Part shown: positions 5,996-9,791 of the stretch, piece after piece
Layout of the letters: each line of letters begins with the position of its first letter
How positions within the stretch are numbered: position 1 is the stretch's first letter
Assembly (NCBI GenBank): GCA_038254525.1
Contig: JBBSGC010000077.1
Span: 1 to 9,791, forward strand
Direction: 5' to 3'
DNA length: 9,791 bases
Source: JBBSGC01 sp038254525
Lineage (GTDB): Bacteria > Actinomycetota > Actinomycetes > Propionibacteriales > Nocardioidaceae
Notes under the pieces: generated by a model
The model's database searches: none
What the model was told of the DNA's origin: nothing
The model's input: the letters and a program-made list of their open reading frames with translations, nothing else
Program-made: the position numbers and the translations under genes

Positions 5996-6391
5996 ATGAC
6001 ATCGGGGTGGTCCGGACCAGACGGTGGGCAGGACGCTCCGGATGGCGGTTACCCGCAACCGGGCTATCCGGGCTCCGGTCCGGGTTACGGCCCCGGCTAT
6101 CCGGGCTCCGGCTACTACGGGCCGCCGCAGCTGCCCCGGCACCCCGACGCCCTGACCGCGCTCGTACTCGGCATCGTCGGCGTAGTGGCCCTGCCGCTCA
6201 CCGGTCCCTTCGCCTGGTGGCTGGGCAACCGCGCGCGCAACGACATAGCGGCCAACCGGGGGCGATGGTCGGGGGAGGACATGGCCAAGGCCGGCTTCGT
6301 GCTGGGCATCATCGGCACCGTGTTCTGCGCCTTCTTCGTAGTAGGACTGCTGCTCTTCTTCGTGGTCGCGGTGGGAGCGGCCACCAGCTAG
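5996..6391 (+). CDS. Small membrane protein, DUF4190-like
   Basis: A 131-residue protein of unknown function. Residues 1-50 are hydrophilic and rich in Gly, Pro and Tyr, including two copies of GYPGSG. Two hydrophobic segments follow, about 52-77 (ALTALVLGIVGVVALPLTG...) and 98-129 (AKAGFVLGIIGTVF...), joined by a basic/polar loop with GNRARNDIAANRGRWSGEDMAKAGF. That layout (G-x-x-A/R linker, 'G/S...A+AG' then second TM) is the DUF4190 pattern of many actinobacterial membrane proteins. The ATG at 5996 follows the deaminase stop by 4 nt, with GGTGAG upstream as ribosome binding site; an earlier in-frame start at 5948 would overlap the deaminase and adds nothing conserved. It is probably the last gene of the aminotransferase operon. 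No enzymatic role can be inferred. Confidence 0.8.
   Translation: MTSGWSGPDGGQDAPDGGYPQPGYPGSGPGYGPGYPGSGYYGPPQLPRHPDALTALVLGIVGVVALPLTGPFAWWLGNRARNDIAANRGRWSGEDMAKAGFVLGIIGTVFCAFFVVGLLLFFVVAVGAATS
6062..6111 (+). repeat. Short in-gene direct repeat (GYPGSG units)
   Basis: The 17-mer GGCTATCCGGGCTCCGG occurs exactly at 6062-6078 and 6095-6111, a 33-bp (11-codon) spacing. It encodes the two GYPGSG motifs in the Pro/Gly/Tyr-rich head of the DUF4190-like protein, and looks like a small in-frame duplication. Confidence 0.8.
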
Positions 6392-6406
6392 GCCGAGAGT
6401 TCGGCT
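6391..6406. terminator. Small hairpin between convergent genes
   Basis: GGCCGA (6391-6396) pairs with TCGGCT (6401-6406) across a GAGT loop, filling the 14-nt gap between the stop of the plus-strand DUF4190-like gene and the stop of minus-strand murB. A hairpin placed between converging genes could end transcription from both sides. The stem is short and has no T-run, so this is tentative. Confidence 0.4.
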
Positions 6407-7443
6407 CAGAGCGAGCAGCCGACCGTCACCGGCTCGTTGGCCAGCTCGACGCCGAAGCGCTCCCGTACACCGGTGCGGATCTCGCGGGCGAGCGACAGCA
6501 GCTCGGTGGTGCGTGCGCCACCTCGGTTGGTCAGGGCCAGCGGGTGCTTGGCGGAGATCCCCACCGGACCGCAGCCGTACCCCTTCTCGAAGCCGGCCCG
6601 CTCGATCAACCAGGCGGCACTGGTCTTGACGCGGCCGTCGGGCTGCGGCCATCGGGGCGCGTCGGCCGGCAGGCTGGCGGCGGCCGGCGGCGCCAGCACC
6701 GGGTTGGTGAAGAACGAGCCGGCGCTCCAGGTGTCGTGGTCGGCGGTGTCGAGCACCATCCCCTTTCGACGGCGCAGCGCGAGCACCGCCTCCCGGACGC
6801 GGCGCAGCGGCGCGCGATCGCCGAGCGCGACGCCGAGGCCACGCGCCAGCTCCGGGTAGCGGATCGGCGTCGAGATCTCGCCGTGGTGCAGCAGGAAAGT
6901 GACGTCCAGGACCAGGTAAGCGTCGGGGTCGTTCTTGAACCGGCTCGACCGGTAGCCAAACCCGCAGTCAGCCGTGTCGAGAGTGACCGCGTGTCGAGCG
7001 CGGCGGTCCCACGCGCGAACCGACGCGACAGTCTGGGAGACCTCCTGACCGTAGGCGCCAACGTTCTGGATGGGCACCGCGCCAGTGGTCCCCGGAATGC
7101 CGGACAACGCCTCGATCCCGGGCCGCCCGGCATCGACGGCGCGGGCGACCACGTCGTCCCAGTTCTCCCCCGCGGCCACCGTGACGGTCTCCCCGACCCG
7201 GAGGTCCCCTTCGGTCACGACTCCCCGCGTACGCACGGCGACCACCGTCCCGGCGAAGCCACTGTCGGCGATCACGAGGTTGCTGCCGCCACCGAGCACG
7301 AGCACCGGTTCGCCGGTGGAGTCGCAGGCGGAGACGACGTCGACGAACTCGGCCTCGGTCTCCACCTCGACCAGCCGGTCGGCGGGTCCACCGAGCCGCA
7401 GTGTGGTCAGCGGCGCGAGGTCGGCCGAGTGCCGTTCACGCAT
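6406..7443 (-). CDS. murB: UDP-N-acetylmuramate dehydrogenase MurB
   Basis: The FAD-dependent reductase that converts UDP-GlcNAc-enolpyruvate to UDP-MurNAc with NADPH, the second committed step of cytosolic peptidoglycan precursor synthesis. The protein has 345 residues from ATG 7443. FAD-binding elements are GGGSNLVI (51-58) and SGIPGTTGAVPIQNVGAYG (114-132). YRSSRFK (164-170) resembles the type I (E. coli-like) YR.S.FK loop. GSFFTNP (242-248) carries the catalytic Ser243, and Glu337 in ANEPVTVG matches the conserved C-terminal Glu. The upstream in-frame start at 7467 would extend further into hadB; the ATG at 7443 gives the usual N-terminus (LAPLTTLRLGGPA). It overlaps the hadB stop by 8 nt and ends 14 nt from the convergent operon, so it is probably co-transcribed with rpmG-hadA-hadB. 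Confidence 0.96.
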   Translation of the reverse strand: MRERHSADLAPLTTLRLGGPADRLVEVETEAEFVDVVSACDSTGEPVLVLGGGSNLVIADSGFAGTVVAVRTRGVVTEGDLRVGETVTVAAGENWDDVVARAVDAGRPGIEALSGIPGTTGAVPIQNVGAYGQEVSQTVASVRAWDRRARHAVTLDTADCGFGYRSSRFKNDPDAYLVLDVTFLLHHGEISTPIRYPELARGLGVALGDRAPLRRVREAVLALRRRKGMVLDTADHDTWSAGSFFTNPVLAPPAAASLPADAPRWPQPDGRVKTSAAWLIERAGFEKGYGCGPVGISAKHPLALTNRGGARTTELLSLAREIRTGVRERFGVELANEPVTVGCSL

Positions 7444-7852
7444 CGGGCTCGACGCGGACCAGAGCACGGGCGGCGCCGAGCACCTTTCGGTCTGCGCAGG
7501 TCACCGTCAGCTCCACCCGCACGGTCGCCGGGTGCTCGGTGGCCGCGACCGTGCCGGTGACGCGCACGTCGACACCGAGGTCGTCGTCAGGCACCACGAC
7601 TGGCCTGGTGAACCGGGCGCCGAGCTCGAGCACCCGCTCTGGTCCGCCGGCCCAGTCGGCCACCGCGCGGCCGGCGAGCGCCAGCGTGTACATGCCGTGG
7701 GCGACCACTCCCGGCAGACCGATCTCGCGAGCGGCCCGGTCCGACCAGTGGATCGGGTTGCGGTCACCGCTCGCACCGGCATAGGCCACCAGGTGCGCGC
7801 GCGTCACCGGGTACGTGCGGGGCTCGGGAGTCGAGCCGACCCGCAGCCCCAT
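7436..7852 (-). CDS. hadB: (3R)-hydroxyacyl-ACP dehydratase, HadB-type MaoC hotdog subunit
   Basis: A single-hotdog MaoC-type dehydratase/hydratase subunit of 138 residues. In mycobacteria HadB pairs with HadA to dehydrate 3-hydroxyacyl-ACP during type II fatty acid elongation. The hydratase-2 motif is intact: YAGASGDRNPIHWSDRAARE (residues 24-43), with Asp30 and His35 spaced as in active members, then GLPGVVAHGMYTLALAGRAV (45-64). The start ATG (7852-7850) shares one base with the hadA stop (TGATG), a strong sign of coupling; a longer frame to 7906 would overlap hadA. It overlaps murB by 8 nt at its end. Whether this organism makes mycolates or uses HadAB for other acyl chains cannot be told from the window. 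Confidence 0.9.
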   Translation of the reverse strand: MGLRVGSTPEPRTYPVTRAHLVAYAGASGDRNPIHWSDRAAREIGLPGVVAHGMYTLALAGRAVADWAGGPERVLELGARFTRPVVVPDDDLGVDVRVTGTVAATEHPATVRVELTVTCADRKVLGAARALVRVEPDA

Positions 7853-8310
7853 CACTGCTCCGCGACCGGCGGCGGACGGTGAGCCAGGGTCGCCGAGGCG
7901 GTGCACACATGCTCCCCTTCGACGGTCACCACCTCACTGCGGGTGGCAAGGACGTCGGTGCCGGCAGCGGAGCGCACCGACTCCACCGTGAGCCGGGCGG
8001 TCAGCACGTCACCGGCGACCACGAGCCTTGAGGAGACGAACCGCTGCTCCGCGTGGACGACGTAACGCAGCTCGATGCCAACGGCTGGGTCGGCCAGCAG
8101 GGCCGACACCGCCTGGAAGGCAATGACCATGGGAAAGGTCACCGGTGCGACGACGTCGGGGTGCCCGGCCGCGCGGGCGGCCTGCGGGTCGTGGTGGAGC
8201 GGGTCGAGGGCGCCGATCGCACGGGCGAAGTCGCCGATCACGTTGCGCGTCGCCGAGTACGGCGCGGTGGCGGGTAGCTCCCAGCCGGCCAGTCCGGGAG
8301 TGATCGGCAT
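7852..8310 (-). CDS. hadA: HadA-type FAS1-like dehydratase subunit
   Basis: Partner hotdog subunit of the HadAB dehydratase, 152 residues, matching the MaoC N-terminal (FAS1-like dehydratase) type. Recognisable parts are SATRNVIGDFARAIGALDPLHHD (19-41), HPDVVAPVTFPMVIAF (50-65, the substrate-channel helix), and EQRFVSSRLVVAGDVLTARLTVESV (88-112), which resembles the mycobacterial HadA stretch around VAGDKLY. Aligned to HadB, the loop GALDPLHHDPQAA matches GDRNPIHWSDRAA, so the catalytic Asp position is Ala34 while His39 is kept. This fits HadA as the acyl-chain-binding, non-catalytic partner. It starts at ATG 8310, 29 nt after rpmG, with only a weak ribosome binding site. Confidence 0.88.
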   Translation of the reverse strand: MPITPGLAGWELPATAPYSATRNVIGDFARAIGALDPLHHDPQAARAAGHPDVVAPVTFPMVIAFQAVSALLADPAVGIELRYVVHAEQRFVSSRLVVAGDVLTARLTVESVRSAAGTDVLATRSEVVTVEGEHVCTASATLAHRPPPVAEQ

Positions 8311-8339
8311 GGGTCGACGCAGCCGGACCGTCGCGTCGC

Positions 8340-8510
8340 TCAGCGGGTCTCGCGGTGCTCGGTGTGGGACTTGCAGCGCCGGCAGAACTTGGCGAGCTGC
8401 AGCCGGTCCGGATCATTTCGCCGGTTCTTGCGCGTGATGTAGTTGCGCTCCTTGCACACGGTGCAAGCCATCGTGATCTTTGGGCGGACGTCGGCGCTCT
8501 TGCTGGCCAC
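8340..8510 (-). CDS. rpmG: 50S ribosomal protein L33, zinc-binding form
   Basis: Ribosomal protein L33, 56 residues, a component of the large subunit near the E site. The start VASKSADVRPKITMACTVCKE and the two Cys pairs (C16-x-x-C19 and C43-x-x-C46) identify the zinc-binding form; NYITRKNRRNDPDRLQLAKFC (23-43) is the usual L33 core. The GTG at 8510 has AAGAGG 9 nt upstream. Actinobacteria often carry a second, Cys-less L33 elsewhere that replaces this one under zinc starvation; none is visible here. It lies 82 nt after tRNA-Met and 29 nt before hadA, the same tRNA-rpmG-hadA order as in mycobacteria. Confidence 0.97.
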   Translation of the reverse strand: MASKSADVRPKITMACTVCKERNYITRKNRRNDPDRLQLAKFCRRCKSHTEHRETR

Positions 8511-8592
8511 TGCAGTGCCTCTTCGCTGGTCGATTCGGGTGGTGCGGTCTGTTGTAGCTGCGTGGCGGTCAGGTACGGATGCTTCCGGACTG

Positions 8593-8669
8593 TGGTAGCG
8601 GGGGCGGGACTTGAACCCGCGACACCACGATTATGAGCCGTGTGCTCTGACCACCTGAGCTACCCCGCC
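8593..8669 (-). tRNA. tRNA-Met, elongator (CAT anticodon), CCA encoded
   Basis: Acceptor GGCGGGG pairs with CCCCGCT (first pair G-U); D arm GCTC/GAGC; anticodon stem CACGG/TCGTG with loop CTCATAA (anticodon CAT); T stem GCGGG/CCCGC with loop TTCAAGT; discriminator A. The genome encodes CCA (8595-8593), unlike the other tRNAs here. The initiator type would lack the 1-72 pair and have three G-C pairs closing the anticodon stem, so elongator is favoured. Confidence 0.95.
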
Positions 8670-8744
8670 ATGAGGGAACGGTCACCACCACTGTCCTCTC
8701 CGGTGTACAACCGGCAACGACCGCGGTACCTTCCCGACCCCTCG

Positions 8745-8817
8745 AGCCCCAATACGGAATCGAACCGTAGACCTTCTCCTTACCATGGAGACGCTCTGCC
8801 GACTGAGCTATTGGGGC
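8745..8817 (-). tRNA. tRNA-Thr (GGT anticodon)
   Basis: A 73-nt tRNA with acceptor GCCCCAA/TTGGGGC, D arm GCTC/GAGC, anticodon stem TCTCC/GGAGA with loop ATGGTAA (anticodon GGT), and T stem TACGG/CCGTA with loop TTCGATT. The discriminator is U and no CCA is encoded. It lies 75 nt upstream of tRNA-Met on the same strand. Confidence 0.96.
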
Positions 8818-8828
8818 AGCGACAAGCG

Positions 8829-8834
8829 AGGATA
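8829..8834 (-). promoter_or_regulatory. Candidate -10 element for tRNA-Thr
   Basis: TATCCT on the minus strand lies about 12 nt upstream of the tRNA-Thr 5' end, so transcription would begin a few bases before the mature tRNA. No convincing -35 is visible 17-19 nt upstream. The preceding hairpin at 8907-8936 supports a separate promoter here. Confidence 0.35.
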
Positions 8835-8906
8835 CACAGGCCATCGGAGCTTCGAGAAATCGCCTGGCGACCCTTCCGACGGGCCGCTGGCAGGCGCCGA
8901 GAGCCG

Positions 8907-8936
8907 ATCCCGCTCGAGGATGCATGTCGAGCGGAT
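8907..8936 (-). terminator. Hairpin downstream of tRNA-Tyr, probable terminator
   Basis: A perfect 8-bp stem CCGCTCGA (8910-8917) with TCGAGCGG (8927-8934) encloses a 9-nt loop. Two further A-T pairs extend it past one bulged base. It begins 18 nt beyond the 3' end of tRNA-Tyr. There is no T-run, which is common for actinobacterial hairpin terminators. The remainder of the 8818-8953 gap shows only the -10 candidate for tRNA-Thr. Confidence 0.55.
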
Positions 8937-8953
8937 CTAGCGAACTCGGTGCG

Positions 8954-9036
8954 TGGCAGGTGCAGGATTCGAACCTGCGTAGGCGTAAGCCGACGGATTT
9001 ACAGTCCGCTCCCATTGGCCGCTCGGGCAACCTGCC
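8954..9036 (-). tRNA. tRNA-Tyr (GTA anticodon)
   Basis: An 83-nt class II tRNA with acceptor GGCAGGT/ACCTGCC, anticodon stem GCGGA/TCCGT around loop CTGTAAA (anticodon GTA), a long variable arm (CGGCTTACGCC) as expected for bacterial Tyr tRNA, T stem GCAGG/CCTGC with loop TTCGAAT, and discriminator A. CCA is not encoded. Confidence 0.96.
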
Positions 9037-9082
9037 ATTCACCTGCGCCGGGGGCACGCACCTCCCGGCTGCAGCGCGCAAC

Positions 9083-9110
9083 ACCATAGCGCAGCGCCTA
9101 CGCTGGTCGA
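9083..9110 (-). promoter_or_regulatory. Candidate promoter for tRNA-Tyr
   Basis: On the minus strand TCGACC (9110-9105) and TATGGT (9088-9083) are separated by 16 nt, a reasonable -35/-10 pair. Transcription would start near 9076, about 40 nt before the tRNA. It overlaps the plus-strand promoter candidate for yajQ. Confidence 0.4.
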
Positions 9111-9116
9111 CGACCA
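9099..9116 (+). promoter_or_regulatory. Candidate yajQ -10 element with adjoining palindrome
   Basis: TACGCT (9099-9104) fits an actinobacterial -10. It is followed by TGGTCG-A-CGACCA (9104-9116), a perfect inverted repeat centred on 9110, close to the expected start site and over the -35 of the divergent tRNA-Tyr promoter. The position suits an operator, but no regulator is identified. The -35 for yajQ is not clear. Confidence 0.35.
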
Positions 9117-9152
9117 CCCAAGCCCGCCGCGCATCCAGAGGAGGTCCCGCTG

Positions 9153-9647
9153 ATGGCAGGAGACGCGTCCTTCGACATCGTCAGCAAGGTCGACCGTCAA
9201 GAGGCCGACAACGCGCTGAACCAGACCTCCCGCGAGCTCGGTCAGCGCTTCGACTTCAAGAACACCGGGGCCTCGATCTCGTGGCAGGGCGAGCTTGGGG
9301 TGGAGATGAGCGCCAACTCCGAGGACCGCGTGCGCGCGGTGCTCGACGTGTTCAAGGACAAGCTCATCAAACGCGGCATCTCGCTGAAGGCGCTCGACGC
9401 GGGCGAGCCGCGCAACTCGGGCCGCGAGGTCAAGATCTCGGCCACGCTGACCGACGGCATCACCCAGGAGCAGGCCAAGAAGGTCGGCAAGCTGATCCGC
9501 GACGACGGCCCCAAGGGCGTCAAGGTGGCTGTCCAGGGCGACGAGCTGCGGGTGTGGAGCAAGAAGAAGGACGACCTGCAGGACGTGATCAGCCTGGTCA
9601 AGAGCGCCGAGCTCGACTTCGCGGTCCAGTTCACCAACTACCGCTGA
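9153..9647 (+). CDS. yajQ: YajQ-family (UPF0234) nucleotide-binding protein
   Basis: A 164-residue cytosolic protein of the YajQ/UPF0234 family, close to E. coli YajQ in length. Family members have two small alpha/beta (ferredoxin-like) domains that bind nucleotides or tRNA in vitro; some in Xanthomonas and Pseudomonas bind cyclic di-GMP and act as transcription co-regulators. The role in Actinobacteria is unknown. Typical segments are SFDIVSKVDRQEADNALNQ (6-24), LGQRFDFKNTGASI (29-42), the GISLKALD strand (75-82), REVKISATLTDGITQEQAKK (91-110) and the C-terminal DDLQDVISLVKSAELDFAVQFTNYR. The ATG at 9153 has a strong AGAGGAGG ribosome binding site 8 nt upstream. It is transcribed alone, divergently from tRNA-Tyr. 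Confidence 0.96.
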   Translation: MAGDASFDIVSKVDRQEADNALNQTSRELGQRFDFKNTGASISWQGELGVEMSANSEDRVRAVLDVFKDKLIKRGISLKALDAGEPRNSGREVKISATLTDGITQEQAKKVGKLIRDDGPKGVKVAVQGDELRVWSKKKDDLQDVISLVKSAELDFAVQFTNYR

Positions 9648-9655
9648 TGTCTTCC

Positions 9656-9674
9656 CGGTCGCCGTCGACGACCG
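9656..9674 (+). terminator. Hairpin after yajQ
   Basis: CGGTCG (9656-9661) pairs with CGACCG (9669-9674) across a 7-nt loop, starting 8 nt after the yajQ stop. It has no T-run. It may end the yajQ transcript; it also lies just upstream of the promoter region of the next gene. Confidence 0.4.
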
Positions 9675-9683
9675 TGCCGATGG

Positions 9684-9689
9684 GACACT
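9684..9689 (+). promoter_or_regulatory. Candidate -10 for a leaderless transcript
   Basis: GACACT occupies exactly -12 to -7 relative to the A of the ATG at 9696, and there is no ribosome binding site before that ATG. This is the layout of actinobacterial leaderless genes. The -35 is not recognisable. Confidence 0.35.
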
Positions 9690-9695
9690 GCGGGC

Positions 9696-9791
9696 ATGAG
9701 GTTTCGCGCTCCGCTGCTGCTCGCCGGCAAGACTGCGACGGGCATCCAGGTGCCCGACGAGGTCGTCGAGGGTCTCGGCTCGGGCAAGCGG
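9696..9791 (+). CDS. DUF1905-domain protein, N-terminal fragment (cut by window edge)
   Basis: The first 32 codons of a plus-strand gene that runs off the right edge. The visible residues MRFRAPLLLAGKTATGIQVP (1-20) and DEVVEGLGSGKR (21-32) match the start of DUF1905 proteins, a small beta-barrel domain with the pattern F.A.L...GK.a.g..vP..v...LG.GKR. DUF1905 is often alone (about 95-100 residues) or fused to a YdeI-like domain; which applies here cannot be seen. The function is unknown. The ATG at 9696 lacks a ribosome binding site and may be leaderless. It follows yajQ by 48 nt. Confidence 0.7.
   Translation, partial: MRFRAPLLLAGKTATGIQVPDEVVEGLGSGKR

Noticed and set aside
4744..5997. A 417-codon open frame on the minus strand
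   Set aside because: It is antisense to the adenosine-deaminase-family gene and the end of the HIT gene, with no domain signature. The opposite strand explains the sequence.
6007..7560. A 517-codon open frame on the plus strand
   Set aside because: It runs antisense across murB and in another frame through the DUF4190-like gene, both of which have clear family matches. Its protein is Arg/Gly/Ala-rich with no recognisable domain, a normal artefact of GC-rich codon bias.
8700..8714. Imperfect palindrome CCGGTGTACAACCGG between tRNA-Thr and tRNA-Met
   Set aside because: It has only five paired bases with a 5-nt loop, is not followed by a T-run, and has no position relative to a gene start that suggests an operator.
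8593..9036. tRNA cluster as a phage or island integration site
   Set aside because: I saw no integrase, no duplicated tRNA 3' end and no compositional break nearby; flanking genes are conserved housekeeping genes.

Overview
This window is chromosomal DNA from a high-GC actinobacterium. The evidence is its very GC-rich, GTG-tolerant coding, a NusG with a roughly 205-residue acidic Ala/Glu/Asp-rich N-terminal extension, the blocks rpmG-hadA-hadB and trpT-secE-nusG-rplK-rplA, and class-typical neighbours. The genus cannot be fixed from the sequence alone. Nearly all of it is conserved housekeeping sequence. I see no CRISPR array, insertion sequence, prophage or rRNA gene, and no gene-free stretch over 300 bases.

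Layout, left to right. Positions 1-83 (-) hold the start of a lipoprotein gene that runs off the left edge. Positions 210-3113 (-) hold a transcription/translation block, transcribed right to left: tRNA-Trp, secE (translocon), nusG (elongation factor), rplK (L11) and rplA (L1). A short divergent intergenic region (3114-3266) follows. Positions 3267-6391 (+) hold a tightly packed set: an aspartate-type aminotransferase, a HIT-family protein, an adenosine-deaminase-family enzyme and a small two-TM DUF4190-type protein. The first three overlap by 4 nt (CTGA, GTGA) and the last starts 4 nt downstream, so they are probably one operon. Facing this set, 6406-8510 (-) holds rpmG (zinc-type L33), hadA, hadB and murB, with short gaps or overlaps. 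Upstream of rpmG lie three minus-strand tRNA genes, Tyr, Thr and Met (8593-9036). Divergent to tRNA-Tyr is a YajQ-family gene (9153-9647, +). The first 32 codons of a DUF1905-type gene run off the right edge.

How the genes relate. The left and right minus-strand blocks are mostly ribosome and tRNA supply, transcript elongation and protein secretion. Two envelope functions are inserted: HadAB-type (3R)-hydroxyacyl dehydratases (fatty acid elongation) and MurB (peptidoglycan precursor synthesis). In Mycobacterium tuberculosis (from memory) hadABC sit directly beside trpT-secE-nusG-rplK-rplA; here murB and the aminotransferase operon lie between the two halves.

The most interesting local signals are small. 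A three-copy 16-bp tandem repeat covers the nusG start and creates nested start/stop (ATGA) overlaps with no visible Shine-Dalgarno sequence. The HIT gene seems to need a CTG start. Two hairpins lie between rplK and rplA, one enclosing the rplA ribosome binding site. HadA appears to have lost the catalytic Asp that HadB keeps. I found no convincing novel multi-gene system.
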